From positions 1,922,001 to 1,986,000 of the forward strand of contig CP084614.1 of NCBI GenBank assembly GCA_025917655.1: DNA of 64,000 nucleotides, given 5' to 3'. The translations under genes were made by a program, and so were the position numbers. The number at the start of each line of letters is the position of its first letter. Positions within the stretch are counted from its first letter, which is position 1. The DNA is from Chlorella sorokiniana (taxonomy: Eukaryota; Chlorophyta; Trebouxiophyceae; Chlorellales; Chlorellaceae). The notes under the pieces are model-generated. The model searched no databases, was not told where the DNA came from, and worked only from the letters and a program-made list of their open reading frames with translations. Positions 14,574-26,900 of this stretch are shown here, piece after piece.

Positions 14574-17037
14574 ATGGCGCAGCGCATTGGGATCGGCATA
14601 CTGGGCGCAGGCGTGAGTTGCACTCCACAGCTCATCCTGTGAACTCGCGCCTTTTGTGGCCACAGTGCACCCCGATTGACATGCATGCGATCCAGGCGAT
14701 CCAGCAATCACAGACTCTCCTCCCTATTTCTTCGCCGTCGCCGCAAGCCGCCTCGGCGGGGTGCCCGTCCCTGTCTGTGCATGGCCTGCATTCCCAAACC
14801 CTCTGCCTCCCATCTACTTCGTCTGCAGAACATCGCCAACAAGAACATCCGCGGCATCGGTCTTGCAGACAACGCCCAAGGTCAGCAGGGGCAGCGCGGC
14901 GTGAGGCTGCCCATGCCAGCACCCCAGTGCCGCCCGTCTCCTCCCGCCCCCAAGCTGCCTGCCTTGCCTCCCGACCCCGGCCGCAGTTGTGGCGGTGGGC
15001 AGCCGCGACAAGGCCAAGGCGCAAGCGCAGATCGATCGTTGCGGGCTGGGCGGCGCCGCCACGGCGTACGGCAGCTACGACGAGGTCCTGGCCGACGAGC
15101 GCGTGGCCGCCGTCTACATCACCCTGCCCTCCGCGCTGCACCTGCCCTGGGTGCGCAAGGCGGCGGCGGCGGGCAAGAGCGTGCTGCTGGAGAAGCCGGT
15201 GGCGGCCAGCGCCGCCGACCTGGACGCCATGCTGGCGGCCTGCGCGGAGGCGGGCGTGCAGCTCATGGATGGCACCATGTGAGCCTGGCTTGCCGCTTGG
15301 GGGCAGGCCCACCCTCCCCAGCCTGACCCTGGGGCTGAGCAAGGCTGCCCAGACGTGTTTGAGCACCACAGCAATGGCTGCTGGCTGGAGCAGAGCATGC
15401 CCGCAGTCCTCGCCCCCTGCCCGCCCGCTCCTGGGCAGGCCTGCCTGCCGCCTCCCCAGCCAGTCGAGGCCGCCTCCTCCGCCTCCCCAATGATTCGCCT
15501 CTTTTGGCTCTGCCGCCTGCCGCAGGTGGTCCCACAGCCCGCGGGCGGCCCGCATGGCGGCAGTGCTGCACGACGCCGCGGCCCTGGGACAAGTCAAGTC
15601 CGTGACCGCGGCCTTCACCTTCCTCGGTGAGCCAGCCCGGCCTGCCCCCCGCTGCGGAGCTGCCACGCACGAGGCTGGCCCACCTGGTGCCTGCCGCTTG
15701 CAAGCAGGCGCAGCCTGCATCGACCTGCCGCAGGCAGGCAGTCCTGCGCGGCAAGCTGCCAATCCACCAAACCCCGCCTCCGCCTGCAGGCGGGGAGGAC
15801 TTCATGCGCAGCGATGTGCGGGTGAAGGGCGACTGCGACCCGCTGGGCGCGCTGGGCGACCTGGGTGGGCGCCGCCGCCGCGGCTCAGGCCGCCCACGAC
15901 AACAGCCCCCGCCGCCTCTGCCAGCGCAGCACCTTGCCTGCCCCTTCCACACCATGCTGGCACGGCGCTTTCGCTCCTCGCGTCCTCCCGCTGGTTTGAC
16001 GCAGCTGTGCTGTGTGCCGCGCGTGTGCAGGCTGGTACTGCGTGCGGGCCATCCTGTGGGCCTACGACTGGGAGCTGCCCACAGCCGTGGCGGCCCACCC
16101 GGGCGCAGCCTTCAACGCGGAAGGCGTGCCCATGCACGTGGGAGCCACGCTGCTGTTCCCGGCGGCCGCCGCGGCAGCTTCGAGTGCGGTGGGTGGCCGC
16201 GGTGGAGCCCTGCGGGGCTGCCCTGGTGACGCCCGCGTGTGCGGGAAGCTGAGGGCGGGACGTGCCGTGCCGTGCTGTGCCCTACGATGCATGTGACCGC
16301 CCCCGTCCCGCGCCCCCTCCACCGCTCCTCCCGCCCAGGCTTTGACCGCGCCCTCACCCAGACCCTGGAGGTGGGCGGCACCCTGGGCAGCATCCAGCTC
16401 AACGATTTCGTGATTCCGCGGTCTCAGCAGCAGAGCAGGTGGGCGGCGCGCCGCGGCAGCGTCCGACCCACCGCCGGGCACCTCTGCCCTCCTGGCCTGC
16501 TTGATTGCATGGCTGTCGCTACTGTTATAGTTGGGCACGTCTGTGTGTGTAGGGAGGGACGGTGGCGGCGGCGCCCGTTGCTAGCAAAATCCCACAGCCT
16601 CTGCTGCTGCCTGCATCCCCCCTTCTGCAGCTTTGTGGTGACCACCAACCACGGCCTGCGCGACAACGACACTTGGGACGCCACGCAGCGCGACACCGTG
16701 GTGGTGCACGCGGAGAAGCCGCAGGTGGCGGGGGTGGGCTGCTGAGCTGCGGCGCAGCCGCCAGCGGCGCAGTCCCAGCCCAGGAAGGCCACACTGTGCG
16801 CCGCTGCCTGGCGCCCTCTGCAGCTGCTTCACAGCGCCCCTCCCCCTGTGCTTCCACGCTGCCCCGCAGGAGGTGTTCATGTGGGAGACCTTCTGCGGGC
16901 TGGTGGCCCGCGTGCGCGAGGGCGGGCAGCCCGACCCCTTCTGGCCGCGCGTCGCCGAGGCCACGCAGCGCGTGTTGTTTGCGGTGGAGCGCTCGGCTCG
17001 GCAGGGCGGCTGTGAGGTGCCTGTGGCTCGCGCATGA
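14574..17037 (+). CDS. Gfo/Idh/MocA-family NAD(P)-dependent oxidoreductase
   Basis: A Rossmann-fold dehydrogenase of the glucose-fructose oxidoreductase family, close in layout to plant members and animal dihydrodiol dehydrogenase; the substrate is unknown. Exons: 14574-14612, 14829-14880, 14987-15278, 15526-15626, 15790-15864, 16031-16188, 16339-16438, 16631-16724 and 16870-17037. MAQRIGIGILGAG is the dinucleotide-binding loop. VVAVGSRDKAKA follows, then SVLLEKPVAAS with the family EKP motif (catalytic Lys), GVQLMDGTMWSHSPRA, LGALGDLGWYCVRAIL, and the C-terminal domain LTQTLEVGGTLGSIQLNDF and SFVVTTNHGLRD. The stop is TGA at 17035-17037. In exon 6 the frame breaks at about 16158-16162: GGRRGSFECG continues after one missing base. 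No targeting peptide is obvious. Confidence 0.92.
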
Positions 17038-17939
17038 CGTGCACGGCGGGCGGCGGCAAGCCACAGCACGGAGACAGCGCTGGGGCGCGGGGGCCACTGG
17101 CGGGGCGCCGATGTGTCTCATCAATCTGAGAGCGCTGCGCCGCCGTGATGCACGGTTCTGGTTCTGGAGCGTTTCGCACATTCAATCCTTTGTATGTCAG
17201 CAATGTGGGCAACAACACGGATGAGGGGTCATATGTCCCGTTCTTGGGGGAGGCAGGGAGCAGACCCAAAGTTGGGACATGGCAGCTTCATCACCAGATG
17301 GTTCCCCCAGCGTGCATGCCACTTGGTGACGTGGCAGACCCTAAACTCGCGGGGGCACCGGTGCCTCCACAGTTTGTGCGATGATGGGTCTGAGAAAGCG
17401 TCCGCCAACGGGCCGGATGGCAGCCGCAGGCTTTCGCTGAGAATATGATGCGGACAGCGCGTGCTTGTGGCGCTTGGAGGAGGGTGGCTGGCCTGCTTTT
17501 GTCGACGGTACGCAGAGTGAAGCGCCCTCAGCGCCCCAACGCGCGCGTGTTGCCCTTGATTGCAAATTCTTGCTCGGCCGCCTCGCGTTCAGTGCGCTTG
17601 TGGACCATCTGCAGGTATTTCTAGCATCTGTTGCGGCCCAGGAACCACCTCCCGCGCTCGTAGCTGCCGCCTCTGCCCAGCCTTTGCTTGAAGACAGGTG
17701 GGTGCGGCACTGGCAGAAGTTGTGCCGGGAGGGTTGCACTGGTGCTTGTCGCTGCCCTTATCTCCTTCATTTCGCCTCTTGGTGCTGCCTTGCCCACAAT
17801 TTTTCCTAGCGGCACAGAGACGTTCCCCCGTACTCGCTGAAGCCCTACTCTGCTAAAGTGCCACCTGCTTATGAATGGGCGCCCCTACCGCGATAATCGG
17901 GCTTTGAGAACCAAGACAATGCGCCTCACCCGCCTGCAG
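17038..17939 (+). other. Intergenic region and unresolved 5' end of the giant gene
   Basis: The first 400 bp are the 3' flank of the oxidoreductase gene. From 17447 an ATG frame reads MMRTARACGAWRRVAGLLLS, which could be a signal peptide. A segment after the CAG at 17613 reads VFLASVAAQEPPPALVAAAS and ends at a GT donor near 17698. These may be the first exons of the downstream glycoprotein gene, but I could not join them in one frame. Confidence 0.3.
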
Positions 17940-20900
17940 ACTGGTAGCAGCAGGCCGGGCAGCGGCGCGCGGCGATGCTTCCTGCCCTGCCGCCGCGCTC
18001 TTCTTCTCGCTCACGTGCCTGGGCATCAAGACGAAGCAGGACTTCAATGCGGCTGCCAAGCTGGCGTACAAGCAGGCCGTGGGGCGCATGGCGCCAGGCG
18101 CGTGCTGCGGGCTGGAGCCGAGGCAGCACGCAGCGCGCGATACCGGCAGCCATGGGGCGGGTGCCGCCGTGCGGCATCTGCCCGCCAGCGGCTGCTGCCC
18201 GCTTCAGACCCTGGCACGCCTTCCTTTCCTCTGCAGGCGCCACCGTCATCCCGGTGGCCATAGAGCCGATGGACACAGGGCAAGCCATCCACACGGTGGC
18301 CGTCTTCCCGGGGGCGGTTGCGGCGGGGGTGGCAGCTGCGCGCCAGCTGGCGGCGACCCTGCGCGGCGGCCAGCTGGGCGCCTACTTCCCGCAGCGCACC
18401 TTTGGTCGGGTGCACCCAGAGGTCATTTCGGAGCCGTACCTGGTGCGTAGGGGCGGGGTCCAGCCGCCTGGACTGCAGTCGCGGCAGCGAGATCCACCGG
18501 GGCCAGATCTGTGATCCAGGATCGGGCTCTGCCCCTGCCGCCGCTCCGCTGCGCAGGCAGACTCCACCGGCGACGCCGTCCCCTCGCTGCCCGGCAGCCG
18601 GCCAGCAGGCATGATCACTGTGGTGTGGTACGACTACCTGCCCGCCCAGGTCACGCCGGAGCGGCGGGCGCGCGTATGTGGCCGCGCTGCAGCAGCTGCT
18701 ACCGGGTGCGCGGGCGGCTGGCTCGCAGGCGCGGCCGGTGCTGCCGAGCTTGCAGCGGGATCTCTTGGCCCAGGCTGCCGACGCTGCTCTGCCGTGATTA
18801 TGCGGTGCCACGTCGGCCATGCTTCCGCGCCTGACACCGCCTGCAGGCTCTGTTGTGACCTACAAGACACACATTGACGACGGCGACTGGTCGGGCGCCG
18901 GCGGCAACGGTGCGTTGGCGCGGAGCCAGCCTCGGGGGCTGGCGCCTCTGCAGCACCGCATGCAGGCCTGCCGCATGATGCAGCCGCCCGCGCTGCATCC
19001 GCTCTCTGCGCTGTGGGCGCAGCGGCTTGCGCAGCGAAGCGCGAGCCTGCCGAACCAACCTGCTTGGGCCCCCTTGTTCCTTTTCTGCAGCTGCGCTGGA
19101 GAAGCTGGCCATGGACACGACCATCACCAATGCCGCCCCCATGGCCCTCTCCAAGGCCCTCAACCAGATTAGGACGCGGCCCGGCAGCGTCTGGCCCCGC
19201 CCCCAGGTGAGGCAGGCAGCGGCGGCGGCCCCACAGCGGCCGCTCCGCGGCCTGATTGTCATGCCTGCAGCTGCTGCACGGCCAGGCTGCGCCGCAGGCT
19301 GCCGGTTGGTGCCCACTGCGGCGGCCTCATGCCTGCTCCGCTGCCCCGCCGCCGCAGTTCCCCCAGATGCAGTCGGAGGATGGCTATGCGGTGCGCTGGG
19401 TGCCAGACCCCAGCTTCGTGTCGCCCTGCGACGGTGAGCGGGGAGCGGGGGCAGAACGCGCTTCCAGGAACCCCGAAAGCGGCGCCGCCCCCAAAGTCGG
19501 AACAAGCGCCAGGCTGGCTGAGGGGCTGCCGCGTTGCCTTGCTGCAGTGCGCACGACGCTGAGTGACGGGCGTCGTGGCGTACGCAAAGAGCTGCGACAA
19601 GCAGTTGCGGGCCGCCTACCTGGCTGCACTGAAGACCGTGCTGCCAAGTGAGACGCGCCAGCTGCCCATGCGCCGTGGTGCGGGCAGCAGCAGGCAGCGG
19701 CGGTGCGTTTGGCGCAGGCGGGGTGCGCGTCGAGCCGCTGTTTGAGGGTGTGAAGCCAGGCTCTCTGAGGCCAGCCCTGCTTGCCGCCTGGCTGCCTGGG
19801 CAGGGAATGTGGAGACCACGGTTGTGGGCGCCACCCCCATCTCCAGCGGCTGCCAGCTGGCCACTTCCTCGGCCTGGCCCGCCAGCCAGCAGGCGGCGGC
19901 GCTGGACCTGGCGGCGCGCCTGGTGGCCGCCGCCTTCCCGCTCAACGGCACCGCGTTTGGCGCCGCCAGCCCGCGGCCGGCCTTCCTGGTGCAGGGCCAG
20001 GCCTCCACCGGGCAGCAGAGCGGCGCGGTGGCGGGCAGCCACCTGCTGCTGGCCTCGGCCAACGCCACGGGGCCCACCACCGCCACCGCCGCGGCCACGC
20101 CCCTCCCGGGCGCCGCGTTTGTCAAGGCGAGGAGCCGAGGGTCGGGTGGGGCGTGGGCGCCGCGACTTGGCTCCCGTTTCAGCTGGCCCCCTCAGCGCAT
20201 CTCAACTGAAGGACTGTCCGCCCCCGCCCTGCGCTGCAGTACGTCTTCACCGCGACGCCCGCCAACTGCGTGTCCGGCAGCGGCGGCTGCGCCCCAAAGA
20301 CCTTCACCTCTGCCTCGCCGGTGGTCGCCCTCGAAGGCCTGCTGCCCGGCACCACTGTGAGGCTTGGCCGCGGCTGCCGCACCCCTCTGCACGGCCTCCT
20401 GTTCGCACGCTGCCGCGGCCAGCTGCTCCTCTTGTTGCCCCTTCGGCATTCCGCCCCTGCTGCCCGTGTGTCTCGACTCCCGCCGCGCCGCCCTGCCCCA
20501 TGCGCAGTACAACATCGGCGTCACCGGCATCACCAAGGCGGGCCAGCGCGAGCGGGGGCTGCCGCTGCAGGGCAGGCAGCCCCAGGTGGCCACCCCCTCG
20601 GGCGGGCTGAGGCTCACAGAGGCGCGGGCCACTGGATCGACGAGCGGCACCGCCGCCGCCGCCGCCCGGCAGGCACATTCACCAAGGTGCCGCCCCAGCC
20701 GCAGCCCTCGCGCTTGGTTCGCCCGTTGCTGGCTGCTGCCCAGGGCCCACCGTCGCTGCACACCCACCCACAAACCTCCTGCGCACCCACCGCAGTTTGA
20801 GTTTCGGTGCGGCCGGGCGGCGTGTGCGCTGCCCCGTGCCGAGCCCTGACTTTCCCCAGCAGCACCCCCACGGCTGCCTTCACTGGCCTGGATCCCGGCA

Positions 20901-23900
20901 CGCGGGTGGGTCGACGCAGCTTCCCGCCTCGATGCAACTGCCGGCAGAAGCTGGGGTGCTCGTTTCACTGCTGCTGCCGACCTCCCCGCCTTTGTACCTC
21001 CCCTGCCCCGCAGTACAACGTGACGGTGACGGGCATCACGAAAGCAGGGAAGCGCACCGCAGGGCAGAACACGCTGCAGTTTGTCACGCCGTCCAGCCTG
21101 CGCCTGACGACTGCCGCGCCAACCGGCGCCACAACCGCAAACGTCGCGGCTGTGGGCACGCCGGCGGGCGCCTTTGCGCAGGTGTGCCCTGGCTGGCTGC
21201 CTGACTCGGCGCCAGCCTCCATGGGCTGCAGACGACTATACAAGTGTGAGCACCCGTCTGACTGCGAGCCTTCTCCCTGGCATCACCCCCATCGCAGTAC
21301 GTGTTCACCCTGAAGAAGGACGGCTGTGCGTCGTGCAAGCCACTCACCTTCCCCAGCTCCGCGCCGACCGCCAAGCTGACGGGGCTGGAGGGGGCGCGAC
21401 GGTGAGGCCGCACACGCTGCCCGGCTGCCCAGCATGCCTGAGCGCAGCGGCCTGCTGGGCTCCCCATGCCACCCTGCGAGCGTGCTTCTGCACCACCCCC
21501 GCGCTGAGCGTGCTGCTGTACCGCCCCCACGCTGAGCGTGCTGCCGCACCGCCCCCGCGCTGAGCATGCTGCCGCACCGCCCCCACGCTGAGCGTGCTGC
21601 TGTACCGCCCCCGTCCTCCTGCAGTACACCGTGTCGGTGGAGGGTGTCACCAAGGCCGGCAGGCGCATTGCGGGGGCCAACACGCTGAAGCTGGCGATGG
21701 GGTCGGGCGTGTCGCTCACCAAGGCCGAGGCGACGGGGTACACGACGGGCGTGGCGGCGGCGCGGGGCCTGCCGCCGGATGCCTTCTCCAAGGTGCGGTG
21801 TGCTGCAGGGGGGCTGGCTGGCGGTGCGCTCGCAAACAACCCCTGTAGATGCCGTGTTTCCGCCCGCCCCCCCCGCCCATTGTTTTAAAGAGCAGCGCCG
21901 CTCACTTCCTCCCTCGCATGCGCCCCTCTGCCGCAGTACATCTTCACGGCGACGCGCGCCAACTGCTCGGGCCCCCGCAGCAGTGCCCGGTCCTCACCTT
22001 CCAGGCAGCTTCCCCAACGGCACAGCTGACCGGTCTGCAGCCCGGCACCAAGGTGGGGGCCTCAGCCGGCCGTGGGCTGGCGTGCTGCTGAACGCGCCTG
22101 CTGCTGGCCTGTTGCTGTGGCAGCCTGCCCCTCCCCTGCAGCCCCTGCTTGACTTGCCGCTGCTGCGTGCTCCTCCGTCCGCCGCAGTACAACGTAACAG
22201 TGGTGGGGGTGACCAAAGCTGGGGGCGCGTGAAGGGGGCAACATGCTGCAGCTGACGACCGCGCGGCGCTGCTGCGGCTGGGCAGCGCGCGGGCAACGGG
22301 CCCCACCACAGGCGCCGCCACCGCCGTGGTGCAGCCGCTCAACTACTTTGCAAAGGTGGGCGGCCTGCAGCTCCCTCCCTGCCGGCGAAGCGAGCTTCAC
22401 ATGCAATGCGCACCCAGGCAGCGCTGCTCCTTCCGCGGGCCAAGCCCAGCCCCTGCTGTGGTTCTGTGCCGGTGCCGCCCGGCGCAGCCGACCTGCTGCC
22501 GCAGCTGCTTTCAACATGCCCCTACTGGCGGCGTGCCCCCTCCCCTCGCCGCCCGCGCTCCTGCAGTTTGTCTTCACTCTCACCCAGCCCGGGTGTCCTC
22601 GCTGCGCCCGCTCGTCTTCAACAGCACCGGCACTACCGGCACCTTTGCAGGGCTGAAGCCCAACACCACGGTAGGGCGGTGTGCCGGGTCTGTGCTGCCG
22701 CTGCCCCGCCCTGCGGCCAGCCTCCAAGGGCGGCCCGTGCCCAGGCCCTGGCTGCCGGCAGTGCCGCCGCTCGGCGCATGAAGAGCACAGCTGTGTACGC
22801 TGCCCTCCCCTGCTGCTACAGTACACCGTGGCTGTAGTGGGGCTGGACAAGAGCGGGCGCAGGGTGCCCGGCAGCAACACAGCGCGGCTGACGACCGCGG
22901 CGCGGCTGGCGCCGCCGCCACCCAAGCGGCGCCCGCCTGAGCCCAAGCCCAAGCCCTCGCCGCGGCCCAAGCCACCCCCGCCGAAACCGCGGCCCAAGCC
23001 GCCCCGCCGAAACCGCGGCCCAAGCCACCCCGCCAAAACCGCGGCCGCCGTCTGGGCCGAGCCTGCGGTTGATCAGCGCCAGAGCCACCACCTTCGAAAC
23101 CGCCGTAGCGCAGGCCTCTGCCACACCTGCGGGATCCTTTGTGAAGGTGGGGTGGTGGAGGCGGGAAGGGGAGGGGGGCACCCTTGGTGGGCTGCCCGCC
23201 TTTGCGATTTTGGTTGAACACCTGCGCTGCGTGGCCGTTTGACGTCCCTCCCTCCTCTGCCCCCTTCTCTGCCCCCGCAGTACATTTTCCGCGCGTGTGG
23301 CCAACTGCTCGCTGCTGCGCGGCTGTGACCGTGCAGAGCACCTCCCCAGCGCCACCTTCAGGCGCCTGTCTGCCGAAACGCAGGTGAGCCGCCCTCGCCG
23401 CAGCGCGGCAGCCGCGCCCGCCCTGCGGGTGGGGCCCACGGTCATGCAGCAGCCCGGCTTGCTGACCGGGCAGTACGCTCTTGCGTGCGCTGCAGTACAA
23501 CGTGACGGTGACGGCGTGGGACGCGAGCGGGCGCATGACGCAGAGCGCCAACCGGCTGCAGTTCACCACGCCCGGACCGACTTCCTGCGGGTGCCCCCAC
23601 CCGCCTCCCCCGCCGCCACGCTCACCCTGCTGTCGGCCGCCCCCACCTCCCCCACCAGCGGCACAGCCACCGCCGACCCCTCCCCCGACGGCGCTTTCGA
23701 CAAGGTGCGGCGGCGCGATGAGCGCCCAGCTGGGCCCGGCTTTTAAAGCGCCACGGGCTGGGCCCGGCTTCCAAAGCGCCACGCTCTCCTCCTCCTGACG
23801 CGCTCCCCCGCCGCTGCCGCCGCCTGCAGTTTGTCTTCACGCTCACCCCCGACCTCCTGCGCGGCCTGCCCCGTGCTGACATTTGACAGCGACACCGCTG

Positions 23901-26900
23901 TGGGCACCTTTACCGGCCTGCAGCCGGGCGCCTCGGTGAGAACCCTGCGGGGGCCTTGGGCCCACAAACCCCCCGCCGGTGGGCGGCACAAGGTCGCTTC
24001 ACGCGGTGTGAAGGCCGCAGCGCGTTGCCAGCAACGGCAGCCGGGCAGCGTGCGTCCTCGCTTGCAATGCTTGACGCGAGCCTGTGCCCGCCCATCCCGC
24101 AGTACGAAGTGAGCGTGGCTGGGGTGACTGCGCTGGGGGCGACCGTGGCGGGCGGCAACAGCCTGCAGCTGCAGACACCGCCTGCCAGGTGAGCGTCCAC
24201 CCGCTGCTGGCCCTCCCGCCGCGCCGCTGTTCCCGCCTGCGCCGCCTTTGGTCAACCTGTGTGCCTGTGGCCCCGCTGCAGCCCGCCGCCGTCTCCCGCC
24301 CCAGCCCCCCCCCCCGCCGCCGCCGCCCAGGTGCCGGCTGCCGGCCGTCCAGGGCGACACCCCCTGACGCTGCCGCCTGTGCCCGCGTGCCGCCGCTGCT
24401 TGCTGCCGCGCCGGCGTGCCGGCCCTTCCCCCGCTTGCTCTCAACCCTCGCCGCTGCCCCCACCCCGCGCCCGCCTGTGCAGCTGGGGCCCCACCGGCGT
24501 CGAGTCTGTCACCGCCGACAGCGCGGTGGTAGGGATGGTGCCCCCCGGGCATCACCTGCTCCTCCTTCCAGCTCCGCCTCTGCGTGCTGCCCGCCGGCGC
24601 CCCCCTGCTTCAACGCCGACCCCGCTGGCGCCACCACGTCGTGTGCGGTGGATGGGCTGTCCCCGGGGACCGCCTACTCCGCCGCAACCGTCTGCGTGCA
24701 GCCCGGCGGCGCCGCCCCGTCGTTCCCCTGACACAACCACGCTCACCACGCCGCCGGCGCCGCCCCGCCCCGCCCCCTCCCCTTCGCCGCCGCCGCCTGT
24801 CCCGCCCTCGCCGCTGCCGCCTCGCTCTCCTCCCCGCCGCCGCCCCTCTCCCCCTCGCCGCCGCCGCCCTCTCTCCCTCGCCGCCGCCGCCGCGCTCCCC
24901 TCGCCGCCGCCGCCTTTCCCTCCCTCACCGCCATCCTCCGCCCCCAGGTGCGGTCAGCTGCCCGCTGCCGCGCCACCTCCGACACGGCCTGCACTGTGGC
25001 CTGCCGCTCGCTCAGCAGTGTGCCTAGCAGCAGTGCGCCTCAACCGCTTGCTCGTGGCCGCCCGCTGCGCCGCCCCCTGCAGCCCGCCGCCGTGCTGACG
25101 CTCACCGCCGTCGTCGCCACCAGCAGCACCACGGGCACTGCCACGGCGGCGGTGCCCCCGGCACAACCATCACACAGGCGCGCGGCCGCCGCAGCAGCCA
25201 GCCCCCGAGCCGGTATGCCCGCTGGCCTGGCGGCCTGGCCACCAGCGACTGACGAGCGCCCGCCTTGCTGCTGCAGTTCACGTTCACGGCGCGGCCGCTG
25301 AGCGGCGGGCCCAACGCGACTGTCACCACGGCCAGCCCCACTGCGGAGTTCAGGGAGCTGCTGCCTTCCACCCAGGTGGGCAGCGGCGGTGGCCGGCGGG
25401 CTGTGCCCGCCCAGCATGCGCGCGCCGGGCCGCAGCCTGCCGCCCGTTGCAGCCGGATGCAACAGCCTGCCCCCGCGGCTGCTTGTTGTGCTGCGCAGTA
25501 CGAGGTCACAGTCAGCGGTGTGACGTCAGAGGGCAGGTGCTGCCAGGCAGCAGCGCCGTGCCGATGGAAACGCCTGCCGCCCGCCCCGCCCGCCGCCATC
25601 GCCGCCCCCGCACCGCCGCCATCGCCACCAAACCCTCAACCCAGCCCGCCGCCCAGCCCGCCGCCCAGCCCCGTCCACCAAGCCCCTCGCCCAGCCCACC
25701 CCCTTTCCTCCACCATCCTCGCCGCCATCCCCGCCCCCGCCCAGCCCACTTCCCTCTCCGCCGCCACCCAGCCCACCTCCCTCTCCGCCGCCGCTCTCCC
25801 CGCCACCCTCCCGCCGCCACCCAGCCCACCTCCCTCTCCGCCGCCACCCAGCCCACCTCCCTCTCCGCCGCCACCCAGCCCACCTCCCTCTCCGTCGCCG
25901 CCCTCCCCTCCACCCTCTCCGCCGCCACCCAGCCCACCTCCCTCTCCGCCGCCACCCAGCCCACCACCCTCTCCGCCGCCACCCAGCCCACCTCCCTCTC
26001 CGCCGCCGCCCTCCCTCCACCCTCCCCACCCCCTCCCAGCCCACCTCCCTTGCCGCCGCCCCCCAGCCCTCCGCCGCCCTCCCCACCCCCTCCCAGCCCG
26101 CCTCCACCTAGCCCCCGCCACCCTCTCCACCTCCACCCCTCCCCCTCCTCCTTCCCCTCCTCCGCCGAGCCCGCCGCCTCCCAGCCCGCCTCCTCCCAGC
26201 CCACCTCCACCCAGCCTTCCACCCCCAAGCCCGCCTCCTCCCTCTCCGCCGCCACCCAGCCCGCCGCCACCGAGCCCGCCGCCACCCAGCCCCCGCCGCC
26301 CTCCCCACCCCCTCCCAGTCCGCCTCCACCTAGCCCCCGCCACCCTCTCCACCTCCACCCTCTCCCCCTCCTCCTTCCCCTCCTCCGCCGAGCCCGCCGC
26401 CTCCCAGCCCGCCTCCTCCCAGCCCACCTCCACCCAGCCCGCCTCCACCCAGCCCCCGCCACCCTCTCCACCTCCACCCTCTCCCCCTCCTCCTTCCCCT
26501 CCTCCGCCGAGCCCGCCGCCTCCCAGCCCGCCGCCTCCCAGCCCACCTCCACCCAGCCCTCCACCCCCAAGCCCGCCTCCTCCCTCTCCGCCGCCACCCA
26601 GCCCGCCGCCACCGAGCCCGCCGCCACCCAGCCCCCCGCCGCCCTCCCCACCCCCTCCCAGCCCGCCTCCACCTAGCCCCCCGCCACCCTCTCCACCTCC
26701 ACCCTCTCCCCCTCCTCCTTCCCCTCCTCCGCCGAGCCCGCCGCCTCCCAGCCCGCCTCCTCCCAGCCCTCCTCCACCCAGCCCTCCACCCCCAAGCCCA
26801 CCTCCTCCCTCTCCGCCGCCACCCAGCCCTCCGCCACCGAGCCCGCCGCCACCCAGCCCCCGCCGCCATCCCCACCCCCTCCCAGCCCGCCTCCACCTAG

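Noticed and set aside
17145-17384. 79-codon plus-strand frame beginning MMHGSGSGAF
   Set aside because: It lies in the 3' flank of the oxidoreductase gene, has no family resemblance, and its start depends on a non-ATG codon choice.
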